A stretch of DNA of 64,000 nucleotides from Streptomyces sp. NRRL F-5135. Lineage in GTDB: Bacteria; Actinomycetota; Actinomycetes; Streptomycetales; Streptomycetaceae. Where the stretch lies: positions 248,001 through 312,000 of the forward strand of contig NZ_JOHR01000012.1 in the NCBI RefSeq assembly GCF_000719775.1. Direction: 5' to 3'. Positions 1-8,800 of this stretch are shown piece after piece. Below the pieces are notes generated by a model. It searched no databases. It was not told the origin of the DNA and saw only the letters and a program-made list of their open reading frames with translations. A program made the translations under genes and the position numbers. Numbering within the stretch: the first letter of the stretch is position 1; each line of letters starts with the position of its first letter.

Positions 1-819
1 CTGCGCGAGCAGCGCACTTTCACACCTGCCAGCGATGTGTTCTCCCTGGGCACCGTCCTGGCCCGCCTTGCTCTGGGGCGCAGCCCCTGGGGCCAGGACA
101 CGCCGTCCGTGGTCGCGGGCATCCGGGCCGGCACTCCCGACCTCGCCGGACTGCCGCAGGACTTCGCGGAGGTGGTCCGGTGGTGCCTGCGCCCCGATCC
201 GGACCGGCGGCCGACGGCCGGTGAGGTGGCCGAGGCCCTGGTTCCCGGAGCGGGTGAGGGCAGGATCGATCCGCCGCCGCTGCCGGAGCGGGCGCGGGCT
301 CTCGTCGCGGAGCACGCCACCGTGCCCGCGACCCGCCATTACGAGACGCTCGCCCACACCCGGGTCCATGCCGCCGACGACACCACATGGGCCGTGCCGC
401 AGGCTTCCGACGCCGTCGACGCCGTCGACGCCGTCGACACCGCGGTCACCACGCCCTCGCGGGAGTCCGACACGCACGCCGGTACCGCTGCCCTCACGGG
501 GACGCTCGACGAAGCGGCCGACGAGCTGGCGGCCCGGGTCCATCGCTGGGAACGCGAACAGGAGGGCATGCCCATGGCGCAGGCGCGTCGAGGATGCGGC
601 ACCTTCCTCGACGAGGCCCAAGCCCGGCTGGGCGCGCGCCACCCCCTGACCCTGCGTCTGCGGGTGTCACACGCCATGCTCGGCTGCGACCGGCCCGGCG
701 GAGTCTCCCACGCCGAGCAGGTCGTGAACGACGCCACTGTCCACCTCGGTGAGGGACACCCCACCGTGCGGGACGCCCGTACGCTGCTGGCGGTGCTGAA
801 GTCGGTAGGCACGGCGTGA
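1..819 (+). CDS. Serine/threonine protein kinase, C-terminal part (5' end outside window)
   Basis: The reading frame is open from base 1, so this is the 3' part of a gene starting upstream. The first residues give the kinase subdomain IX motif DVFSLG, followed by a helical C-lobe and the subdomain XI arginine in PDRRPTAGEV. The catalytic loop and ATP site lie outside the window, so activity cannot be judged. After the C-lobe comes a low-complexity stretch (repeated Asp-Ala-Val from GACGCCGTC repeats, bases 409-438). A helical tail of about 110 residues follows, with ARLGARHPLTLRLR and HLGEGHPTVRDAR segments typical of TPR-like repeats. No transmembrane segment or PASTA domain is seen, which suggests a cytosolic Hanks-type kinase. 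The target is unknown. Confidence 0.75.
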   Translation: MREQRTFTPASDVFSLGTVLARLALGRSPWGQDTPSVVAGIRAGTPDLAGLPQDFAEVVRWCLRPDPDRRPTAGEVAEALVPGAGEGRIDPPPLPERARALVAEHATVPATRHYETLAHTRVHAADDTTWAVPQASDAVDAVDAVDTAVTTPSRESDTHAGTAALTGTLDEAADELAARVHRWEREQEGMPMAQARRGCGTFLDEAQARLGARHPLTLRLRVSHAMLGCDRPGGVSHAEQVVNDATVHLGEGHPTVRDARTLLAVLKSVGTA

Positions 820-976
820 CCCCGGGCACGGTTTCTACAGGTCAGCCGCCTGACTGGCGGCCGGCTCGTTCTTGCGACTCGGCGGGCGGCGAGAGGGCGG
901 CTGCCGGACGACGGTTCCCGGCGCGCTCCCCTCCGGAGGCCATGGGCCCCGTACCGGGGAGGTGGCTGTGACCGGG

Positions 977-2461
977 TCAGTCGCCGTGGTAGAGGCGCAC
1001 CGAATCGATCAGCTGGATGGCGGGGTCGTTCTCGGCGAGGCGGCGCAGTTCAGAGGTGAAGCCGGTGCCGCTGTAGCACTGCAGCCGGGTGGCGTCGGTG
1101 GCGGTGCCGCGCGCGGTGAGGAGGGCACGGATGTGCTGGAGGCGTTCGAGGTGGCCCATTCCCATGACGTCGTTCCATTTGGCTTCACCGATGGCGAGCA
1201 GGGTTTCGCGTCCGCCGTCGGTCTCGCCATGGACGGCGACGTCGACTTCGTGGCCGGCCTTCGCGGCAGGATCGTTGACGGTGCCGCTGGCCACCCTTGT
1301 GGTGTGCCCGCCGTGTGTCGTGGGGGACGCGTGCCAGCGGGCCCATTCGCGGCAGACCTGTTCGAAGTGCGGCCCGACGATCTTGCTACGGAAGGTGGAC
1401 TGGGCGCGGCGCCAGACGGTGGCGGCGCGTCCGGGGCGCTCCAGATCGCCCCAGGCGGGGCGCATGACCGAGTGGTAGAAGGCGATGAGGGGTTCGGCGA
1501 TGCGGTAGGCAGAGCGGTTGCGGCGGAACGCGTCGGCCTCGTGGGTGATCAGGCCGACGTCCTGAAGGACGGTGAGCGGGTGGGCGAGGTCGGTGGACTT
1601 GCGGCCGAGGTAGTCGGCGATGCCGCCGCGCGCGGCGTTTCCGGCGGCGATGGCGGCGAGGACGGAGTGGTAGAGCGCGGTGTCGTGGAGTTCGGGTTCC
1701 TCCGCGAGCAGGTAGCGGGCCTCGCGGAAGAGCGGACGGGCTGGGTTGAGGACGGCTCGGGTGACCCAGTCGTCGAAGTCGTCGGGCCCGGCGGGGGTGT
1801 CGCCTTGGGTGAACTCGCGGCGGTAGGCGGGGGTGCCGCCGACGATGGCGTGGGTGAGCAGCGCGGTGCGCGGGTCGGTGATCTCCCAGAACTCGGCGGC
1901 GAGGCGGAAGTCCAGGGTGGGGACGACGAGTTCCAGGCCGGCGCGGCCCCGCAGTGGGGCGTTGCCGGCGAGGAGTCCGCCCATGAAGGACAGGGCGGAG
2001 CCGCACAGCAGGAGCCGTACGGGGGTGTTGGTGTGCTGGGCGGCGGGGTCGAGGGCGCGCTGGATGATCGAGGGGAGGGCGGGGGAGGCCTTGGCGAGGA
2101 AGGGGAACTCGTCGATGACCGCGACGGTGGGGCCGCCCCTGTCGGCGATGCGCATGAGCTCGGTGACCGCCTCGTCCCAGTGGGTGAAGCGGAACGGGGT
2201 GGGTTGGTCGCGGTGGCGGGCGAGGGCTTCGCCGAACTGGCGCAGGGCATCGGCCTCGGTGGTCTCGGTGGCGGTGAACATGAAGCCGCCGCTTGCCCGT
2301 GTGACGGCGTCCAGGAGGAAGGTCTTGCCCTGGCGGCGGCGGCCGGAGACCACGCCGAGGGTGGCACGCGGGCCGGGCAGGGCGGCGAAGCGGGTCAGCT
2401 CGGCCCACTCGAAGTCGCGGTCGAACATCTCGGCGGGTTTGTCCACGGCGCACCTCTTCAT
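977..2461 (-). CDS. AAA ATPase with C-terminal PD-(D/E)XK-like (DUF234-type) domain
   Basis: A 494-aa protein starting at the ATG at 2461. An in-frame GTG at 2473 is possible but lies almost on the -10 box. Walker A is GRRRQGKT (residues 40-47) and Walker B is VAVIDEFPFL (about 115-124). A winged-helix region follows, then a C-terminal GHEVDVAV...GEAKW pattern that fits a D...ExK nuclease-like fold. This layout is that of the bacterial/archaeal ATPase_2 plus DUF234 family. The family is of poorly known role and is often found in accessory or defence-related regions. On the minus strand a TATAAT box (2481-2476) lies only 14 bases before the ATG, so the mRNA leader would be about 8 nt or less. 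It is divergent from the GntR fragment. The function is not assigned beyond the fold. Confidence 0.75.
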   Translation of the reverse strand: MKRCAVDKPAEMFDRDFEWAELTRFAALPGPRATLGVVSGRRRQGKTFLLDAVTRASGGFMFTATETTEADALRQFGEALARHRDQPTPFRFTHWDEAVTELMRIADRGGPTVAVIDEFPFLAKASPALPSIIQRALDPAAQHTNTPVRLLLCGSALSFMGGLLAGNAPLRGRAGLELVVPTLDFRLAAEFWEITDPRTALLTHAIVGGTPAYRREFTQGDTPAGPDDFDDWVTRAVLNPARPLFREARYLLAEEPELHDTALYHSVLAAIAAGNAARGGIADYLGRKSTDLAHPLTVLQDVGLITHEADAFRRNRSAYRIAEPLIAFYHSVMRPAWGDLERPGRAATVWRRAQSTFRSKIVGPHFEQVCREWARWHASPTTHGGHTTRVASGTVNDPAAKAGHEVDVAVHGETDGGRETLLAIGEAKWNDVMGMGHLERLQHIRALLTARGTATDATRLQCYSGTGFTSELRRLAENDPAIQLIDSVRLYHGD

Positions 2462-2492
2462 AGGTAGGTGCACTTATTATATCTAGACCTAT
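2460..2492. promoter_or_regulatory. AT-rich inverted repeat around the -10 box of the ATPase gene
   Basis: ATAGGT (2460-2465) and ACCTAT (2487-2492) are inverted arms around an A/T-rich spacer that holds a TATAAT box on the minus strand (2481-2476). The arms bracket both the promoter and the start codon of the ATPase gene, as expected for an operator. The protein that binds it is unknown. The GntR fragment next to it has no DNA-binding domain. Confidence 0.4.
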
Positions 2493-2495
2493 TCA

Positions 2496-2924
2496 ATGCA
2501 GCGCCTTGTGATCTTGCCGGAAGAGCGGCCCACGCCTGACGTGTCCGCCCGGCTGGGTGCCCCTCGGAAGGTGCTGGCCCGGCGGCGCCGGTATCTGCTG
2601 GACGGCCGGCCTGTCGAGTTCGCGGTGTCGTACCTGCCGCTCGACCTGGCCCGTGACACCCCGATCGCCCAGCCGAACCCGGGCCCCGGCGGCATCTACG
2701 CCCGCCTCGAGGAACTCGGCCACCAGCTCGACCACTTCGACGAGGAGATCCGCGCCCGCATGCCCTCGCCCCAGGAGGTCAAGACGCTCCGGCTCGCCTC
2801 CGGCGTGCCCGTGATCCACCTCATCCGGACCGCGTTCGACACCAAGGGCCGCGCGGTGGAGGTGTGCGACACGGTCATGGCCGCCGACGCCTACGTCCTC
2901 AACTACCACCTCCCCGCACACTGA
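2496..2924 (+). pseudogene. Truncated GntR/HutC-type regulator: UTRA domain only
   Basis: The 142 residues match the ligand-binding UTRA half of a GntR/HutC regulator: PDVSARLGAPRKVLARRRRY, then VEFAVSYLPLDLARDTPI, PNPGPGGIYARLEELG, RTAFDTKGRAVEVCDTVM and VLNYHLPAH. Normal members have about 240 residues with an N-terminal winged helix. Here the winged helix is absent and a stop codon (TAG at 2484-2486) precedes the ATG in frame. It therefore cannot act as a normal repressor, although a short effector-binding protein is conceivable. The missing 5' half lies where the ATPase gene and its A/T-rich promoter now begin, so the ATPase may have been inserted there. A strong terminator follows at 3002. 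Confidence 0.75.
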
Positions 2925-3001
2925 AGGGGCCTCGGACCATCCCGGAGCGGGCTCCGAGCGGAGGTAGTGGCAGGCATGTGGCGCGGCACCCAGAACGCCT
3001 G

Positions 3002-3040
3002 AGGGCCGGCCCAGGAGAAAACCCCTCCTGGGCCGGCCCT
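3002..3040. terminator. Bidirectional terminator between the gntR fragment and the tRNA fragment
   Basis: A 16-bp perfect stem (3002-3017 pairs with 3025-3040, arm AGGGCCGGCCCAGGAG) with a 7-base loop is followed by TTCTT. It lies just outside the left element boundary. It was probably the original terminator of the tRNA-Arg gene as well as of gntR, before the element separated it from the tRNA. Confidence 0.8.
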
Positions 3041-3046
3041 TCTTGC

Positions 3047-3090
3047 TGTGCCCCCGGCAGGATTCGAACCTGCGACACCCGCTTTAGGAG
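3047..3090. repeat. attL: 44-bp copy of the tRNA-Arg(CCT) 3' end
   Basis: These 44 bases are identical to 38646-38689, the 3' end (T arm, variable loop and part of the anticodon arm) of the complete tRNA-Arg gene on the minus strand. The identity stops after TTTAGGAG, where the left copy goes into unrelated sequence, so this copy is only a tRNA fragment. It marks the left boundary of the integrated element. Confidence 0.92.
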
Positions 3091-3206
3091 TGGGATTGAA
3101 TCCTTGCCGGGGGGTGCACCGTGTTGCCTCGGAGTACTGTTTGACCTGATCAGCGCTCCGTGACGTTGTGTGGGATCCCACTTGGGATGTGCTGTGCTGA
3201 ACCGTC

Positions 3207-3227
3207 CGCTCACGCATCGCTCACGCA
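3207..3227. repeat. Tandem CGCTCACGCA repeats, putative left arm-type integrase sites
   Basis: Two copies of CGCTCACGCA (3207-3216 and 3218-3227) with an 11-base period lie 117 bases inside attL. The same tandem pair lies 80 bases inside attR (38546-38566). A related pair sits in the 3' end of the intact integrase gene (about 35115-35136). Paired direct repeats on both sides of a core are typical of the arm sites of tyrosine recombinases. Confidence 0.55.
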
Positions 3228-3375
3228 TCTGAATACAGGTGTCGGCGACCTAGCCGAATGAGCGCCAGGGCCCGGTCAGGTCCTGGGGGCCTTGATTTGC
3301 GACGCGGCTGGCCGTCCAGCACTGCCTTTAGCACCCCAGACCACTTCTATCAGGGCCCACACCGGATTGAAGCCG

Positions 3376-4227
3376 TCAATTCATCGGCGATGTGAGTAGC
3401 TGTCGATAGCCGCCGCTACAGAATTCTTCATTTCTAGATAGGGCGCGGTAAAGTGCTGCCTTCCAGTGATTTACGCTCTTTCTTTCGGCTCCCCGAGCCA
3501 AGGCGTTAAGGGTTGATTGCAGCCCTGAATCGCCGAGCGAAGTATATGTTTCATCGTATAGATCGATTTGATCGGTTAGCTCTGCTACGGCCTCCATCTG
3601 ATAGAAATCGAAAAGGCCAAGTATCTTGAACTGCTTTTCAACTCTCCCGAAGGTGAGGTCGTCAATTTCGTCGGAGCGATGCAAAGTGTATCTGATCGAG
3701 ACGGTGCTGTCGACGTCTATTTCTGCGAGTAGCATTTCAGTGTCCGGGAACTCGTCGAAGTATGCGTGGAACATGAGTAATCCGTCTACCCTGTCACACT
3801 CATCTCCCTTTAGTCGATTACATCTTTCACAAACGGGGACAAGGTTGTCGGCTAGGATTGAATATTCCGGGAAGTGATTCTTTGGAAGGAAGTGATCCAG
3901 GGCGCAGACCTGGGCTCTTTCGCATAGCGGGCACCGAGAGTTGCGGGACAGAGCTGTCCGGAAGATCGAGTTTCTGAGATCTTCCAGGGGGCGACCTCTG
4001 TCCAACAGCGCGTAATTTCCCAGAAGGGCTTTGGTGAGCACATCGGAACCGTGGGCGAGCGACGTAAACCGGCGAATATCTCGTAGCACGTCTTCGTAGT
4101 TGCCATAGGCGTCGATGATTCCCGTGCGCACTCCCATGAGCACACGTCGAGAGGACGGTCGTCTCCGGCTTACAGCGAGATCAAGATCGGCCAGGCGATC
4201 CCTGTCCGGACGGGGGAGCCGAATCAT
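3376..4227 (-). CDS. ptuB: HNH endonuclease, PtuB-like (Septu system)
   Basis: A 283-aa protein. An HNH-type site is visible as CPLCERAQVCALDHFLPK (residues about 98-115) and VPVCERCNRLKGD (about 129-141). These give paired CxxC zinc ligands, the DH pair of the first strand and an N-rich second half. Its ATG overlaps the stop of the ATPase gene by four bases (ATGA), so the two are translationally coupled in the order ATPase then HNH. That is the order of Septu (ptuA-ptuB), in which the nuclease acts with the ATPase against phage. Codon use is clearly more A/T-rich than in the Streptomyces genes nearby, a sign of recent transfer. It could instead be the nuclease of a related OLD-like ATPase/HNH system. 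Confidence 0.68.
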   Translation of the reverse strand: MIRLPRPDRDRLADLDLAVSRRRPSSRRVLMGVRTGIIDAYGNYEDVLRDIRRFTSLAHGSDVLTKALLGNYALLDRGRPLEDLRNSIFRTALSRNSRCPLCERAQVCALDHFLPKNHFPEYSILADNLVPVCERCNRLKGDECDRVDGLLMFHAYFDEFPDTEMLLAEIDVDSTVSIRYTLHRSDEIDDLTFGRVEKQFKILGLFDFYQMEAVAELTDQIDLYDETYTSLGDSGLQSTLNALARGAERKSVNHWKAALYRALSRNEEFCSGGYRQLLTSPMN

Positions 4228-5771
4228 CTAGCAGGCCGATCACGACTGATGCTCGCCAGGTAAGAAATGGACTGCGCGCTCATCTCGCCGTCGAACAGTT
4301 CCATGATCTCATCCAGGTGCAGGCTCTCCTGCATCGACCGGAGGGTGGAGTGATAGTCGGTCGCGCTGCTATCCAAGTTGAATACGTGGCGCGTCAGCAG
4401 TCCTACATTTTCTGCGAAAGTCTCGATCTCCGGAGTGGCAACGAGTGTGAGATCTCCGAATCGCTGCAGAACCCTGACGTAACGTCTGGGGACTTCCTGG
4501 AGGAGGACCGGGGAGTGTGTCGCCATCACAGCGTAGGAGTTGAACTGATCCAGGGATATGTTGATGCTCTTGAGCAGGGCAGCCAAGAGCGGAGGGTGCA
4601 GGTGGGATTCGGGTTCGTCGATGAGGACCAGTGACCCGGGCTCCAAGTGGGCCACAAGCTGCACAACAATGTTGAGCACGAGTTTATGTCCGGTGCTGAG
4701 ACCGGAAAAGGAATCCCGCCACGAATCACTGTCGAAGGCGAAGGTGTCGGACAGCTCGACCCGTTTGAACGACGGTTCGCGGCTCAGCGGAGAGAGGGCT
4801 GCTGCCAGCCTCTGTTTACGCTCGGGTGTGCTAGCCCTAACGAGGGCAGACATGATGTCACCCTGGATCTCCTCGGCACCTTTGAGTGACCCGGTGCGGG
4901 GCGCATCGGGACTAAGACTGCGATCGTACCTACGGAGGCCGCAATAGGTGTATCCGGAGACTTCGCCGCTTGATTGCAGCCGGTCTTCTTCTTGTCGGTT
5001 CTTCCCTGGCAGGTCGAACGTATCGAAAGCACTGTAAGAGATGGCTATGACCGAGGAGAATCGTGGAGCACTGGCTCCTTCGGGGAATTCTCCGTACCGC
5101 CGGATGAAGCTCTCGTCGGCTCGGTCGGTTAGGTCCGCATGTGCGGTGTTGGCTAGGTTGGCAAGGAGCTGCGTTTTTCCGCATCCGTTGTAACCCACGA
5201 CAACGTTGATGCGGCCGGGCAGGGGGTGGCGGTCCGCGAAACCGAAGTGAATGGGGAAGGGTTCTCCCCCAACACTCGTTCTGAACGTGAACGCGAGCGC
5301 ACTGTCCCGTGGGGCCATCGCTCCTCCGAACAGGGCTGTGGCATCTCTCAGTGCGAGTTCGGCGTTCCCGTAGCGCAGGAGTGATGCGGCCATCGCCGGC
5401 TCGTTGGCGAAAGATTCCCTGAGTGAGGGGTCGATAGCGATATCGCGGAGCCCGAACAGAATACTGTCGCGCAATTCACCTGGAAGTCCGTGCAGTGCTT
5501 CGTAGTAGGAAAATGCCTGCCCGAGTGAGCAGTAACTGTCGTCGAGCTGGATGAAACTGTCGGGCATCTCGGTGGCGCCGCCCTGCTGGCCTCTTTTGAT
5601 GATCTTGACGGATCCCAAGTCGATGGACGCTTCTGTTCGAGACGGGTACAGATAGGCATCAAACATGGTTTCGAAGCCAAAATCATCCCAGAGGTCGCGC
5701 CGGAGAACGAGTGCCGGAAGACTGGACGGCACGGTGAAGCCCGTGCTGCGAGGCACTACAAGAAAATGCAT
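4224..5771 (-). CDS. ptuA: AAA/ABC-type ATPase, PtuA-like (Septu system)
   Basis: A 515-aa protein. Walker A is VGYNGCGKTQLL (about residue 190). An SGLSTGHKL signature-like segment lies near 360, and Walker B with its flanks is LVLIDEPESHLHPP (about 380-393). This is the SMC/OLD-like ATPase fold with a long insert between the Walker motifs. The ATG at 5771 has a GGAG box eight bases upstream. With the HNH gene it forms a two-gene operon matching Septu, where PtuA senses infection and holds PtuB in check. There is no TOPRIM domain, which argues against an OLD nuclease (Gabija GajA). Base composition is more A/T-rich than in flanking genes. The assignment rests on gene order, sizes and motifs. 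Confidence 0.7.
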   Translation of the reverse strand: MHFLVVPRSTGFTVPSSLPALVLRRDLWDDFGFETMFDAYLYPSRTEASIDLGSVKIIKRGQQGGATEMPDSFIQLDDSYCSLGQAFSYYEALHGLPGELRDSILFGLRDIAIDPSLRESFANEPAMAASLLRYGNAELALRDATALFGGAMAPRDSALAFTFRTSVGGEPFPIHFGFADRHPLPGRINVVVGYNGCGKTQLLANLANTAHADLTDRADESFIRRYGEFPEGASAPRFSSVIAISYSAFDTFDLPGKNRQEEDRLQSSGEVSGYTYCGLRRYDRSLSPDAPRTGSLKGAEEIQGDIMSALVRASTPERKQRLAAALSPLSREPSFKRVELSDTFAFDSDSWRDSFSGLSTGHKLVLNIVVQLVAHLEPGSLVLIDEPESHLHPPLLAALLKSINISLDQFNSYAVMATHSPVLLQEVPRRYVRVLQRFGDLTLVATPEIETFAENVGLLTRHVFNLDSSATDYHSTLRSMQESLHLDEIMELFDGEMSAQSISYLASISRDRPAR

Positions 5772-5847
5772 CGGCGTACTCCAGACGTGTGTCCACCAGA
5801 ACCGATATAAGCGAACTGCTAGGTGCGCGAGCCCGGGGAGAGCCGGT

Positions 5848-5887
5848 GGCAGCGGGCAGGGGTAGAAAGGTGCCCCTGCCCGCTGCC
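5848..5887 (-). terminator. Terminator of the druantia operon
   Basis: A perfect 15-bp stem (GGCAGCGGGCAGGGG at 5848-5862 pairs with 5873-5887) with a 10-base loop lies seven bases beyond the druE stop codon. It separates the operon from the Septu pair downstream. Confidence 0.75.
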
Positions 5888-5894
5888 CGATCGG

Positions 5895-8800
5895 TCAGTC
5901 GAAAAGGCTCTGTAGTCTCGACTCGATCCAGCCGGGCCGTCGAAGCAGTTCAAACGTATCGACGGCGACGACCGCGCGCTGTGGTGGTTCGCTGCCCAGG
6001 ACCGGGTTTTCGAACTCCTCGAACACCTCGAAGCCCTCTGCTTCCAGCGAGGCCAGCGCGCGGGCCACACGCTTCGAGCGGGCGGGTCCGGTCCAGGACT
6101 CAAGAGGATGGGTGATGAGGACAGCGAGATCATCGTGCTGGATGTCTTTCAGGACTGGAAGGCCGTGGGAGGAATCGGCCTTCCAGTGCGAGAAGCTTCT
6201 GGCGAACTGCTCTACGCGCTCGAACGCATAGACCTCCTCAGCAGTGAAGTCCGGGTTCTCCCCATCGAGCAGTTCGACCATCTGTGTGGCAAGGCGCCAA
6301 TCGAGCAGCGGGTGATAGGCGCTGTTGCTGTAGTCCCGCAGGCAGTCGTAGCAGGACGAGTCGCAGGGTGCGGCCACCAAGCTGCCGGAGCGGTGATGGG
6401 TGAGATCGGCCGCGACCTCACGCGCGGCGAGCAGGAAATCGGCAGGGCGCTTCCCCAGCCAGGTCGAATATCCGGCACCGTTCTCCAAGGTGTCCGAGAG
6501 GAAGACTTGTGCCTGGACACTGCCCTCCTCTTCTCCCCGGACGGGGTACAGACCCGCCGAGAGTTCTCTTCCGTCGATGTCCAATAGCCTGACAGCAGCG
6601 AGTTTGAAAACCGTACCGAGTGAGAGCCAAGCAGCCCTTGCGGCCATGCGTCTAGGGTCGAGAGCTAGATCGGCGGGCTGCTCGCGGAGACCGACCAAGA
6701 GAACGTCGGTCAGTTTTGCCGAGGCCAGTGCCAGCTTCTCCTCATTGCTGACGGAAGGCTGGGTGGGCAGGCCCAGATCTCTCGCGCGGTCGGCATCGGC
6801 CAGGAGTTGCGTGTCCAGGAGACCGTCGTGTCCCTTGACCTTGCCGAACTGGTACCCCTCACCAGTTCCCGCGTTGACCACCACGATGCGTCCCTGGCCA
6901 CTCTTGAATTCAGCGGCCTTAGTGCAGCGTGGGACGAGCGCTGATGTCGTGTCGAGGGTAAGGCGCGCGGAGAATGCGCGTGGCGTGAACTCGAAGGTGC
7001 CGTCGTAATCCTGAGCGGTGTAGCTGGTACGAAAACCGAGAGGCTGACACGACGGGAGCATCCGGTAGTCGCCGGCTTCTCCTGTGGTAGCCCCACACAC
7101 AGGACACGAATGCTCGGATTCACGGAGATTGACGGAGAGGCACTTGGCGCAGATGCCCACCGTCAGACGATCACTGTCCGGGGCCTTGCCGGGAAGCCAC
7201 TGCCCGCCCGCGGGCTCGTACGTCACGAGGCCGACTGCTGTGTGCAACGCCTTGTCCTTGACCACTTCACCGCCGGGCGCCCACTCCGAGATGGCGATGT
7301 CGATGTCCCGGTCGATGACGTCGGTGAGTTCCGGTCCGTGCGGCCTCTGATGATGCAGATTGCGGACCCGGGTGGGGAATCCGAACATGGGGAGCACTCC
7401 ACGCTCCGCGAGCGATTGACTGAGCGGCCCCGCGTCCGGCGCGTTCGTCACCACTTCCTCGATCTCGGAGTAGAGGCGGAAAGTGGCCCAGGAGACCAGA
7501 TCATCCAGCGAAGGCGCGCCAGGAGACGCCCCCTGCAGGAGAACCTGGCCCGCGTGTCTCTTAGCGATGTCGTTGCCGGCCAGCCAGGTACGGACGTCAT
7601 CCCGCACCAATGGCCATCCGCTGACGGTCCCGAAGGGCCCGTGGACGTTGCGTCCCGGATCCCAGTCGGACGATCCCTCGACCGACCGGAAGGCGAGAGT
7701 CAGCAGGCTTGCGGCATAGCAGCGGCGCAGGATCTCCAGGCGATCGAGATCCACGTATGGGCTCGGCGAGGGGTCGCCGGTGATGCGATAGGGGTGCTGG
7801 AAGTAGTGGTCGTCATGGGTCCTGGTGCCACGGCAGAGCGTCAGGGCGATGGACAGGTGATCGAGTCGGCGGCCAGCCCGGCCCACGCGCTGCTGGTAGT
7901 TGAAGCGCTGTGGTGGCATGTTCGCCATTACCACCGCGCGGAGTGCGCCGATGTCGACGCCGGCTTCCATCGTGGTGGTGACGCTGAGTAGGTCGATCTC
8001 ATCGACCAACTCGATGTCCTTCCCGCTCAGAAAGACCGATTGGAAGAGGGCTTGCCGGGCTTGCGCGTCGTCGTTGTCGGTCTGGCCCGTCAGCTCTTCG
8101 CAGTGGAGTCTGAAGGGGATCCCGGCCTCGCGGGCCAGGAAAGTGTAGTAGTCGTCCAGGGTGACGGAATTCGGGTCGAGGGGTTGGGCAACGAGATGTG
8201 AGCTAAGGCAGAAAGCACAGACGCCTGCCGAGCCGTGCAGGTGCCTTCTGGTACAGCGTTCACAGCGCCATTCTGTCCCGCTGGCCAGGACGATCCTGAT
8301 CTTCTGCCCTTCGATCCGTGGCTCCGCGTCGCTCAGACCGAGTGCATTCTTCACCTCCTGGACCAGCGCGTCCGGGAATACATCGTGACGTTGTGCGACG
8401 GCGTTGATGTATTTTCTCGCTGCCGTGTGCAGATTCGCCGGCGGCTCAGGCCGCTGCTCCTGGAACTGGCGGCGCACACCCAGCAGCCTCAGCGTGGACA
8501 GGCACACCTGGCGGAAGACCTCGTCATCCAGCAGTCGGCTCTTGAAGGTGATGTCCTGAGCGGCATGGCCGATGCCGAGCGACTCCAGGTCGCGGCCGCC
8601 TCCCGCAAAGACCGCCTGCTGGACCTGTGCCTGCACTGTCCGGTGGATTTCGGAACTCAGGACACGCAGATCGTTGGTGAGGGAGGTATCGGGCCGTTGG
8701 ACCGGGACGCCACTGTTCCAATCGTAGAGATTGGTCCAGCTCCGTGACTCGGTGCTTGCGCTCAGCGAAAACGAGGGTCCACCGGGATGCACGCCGTATG

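Noticed and set aside
872..2467. A 531-codon plus-strand frame opposite the ATPase gene
   Set aside because: Gly/Val/Glu-rich shadow; the opposite strand codes for a protein with clear Walker motifs.
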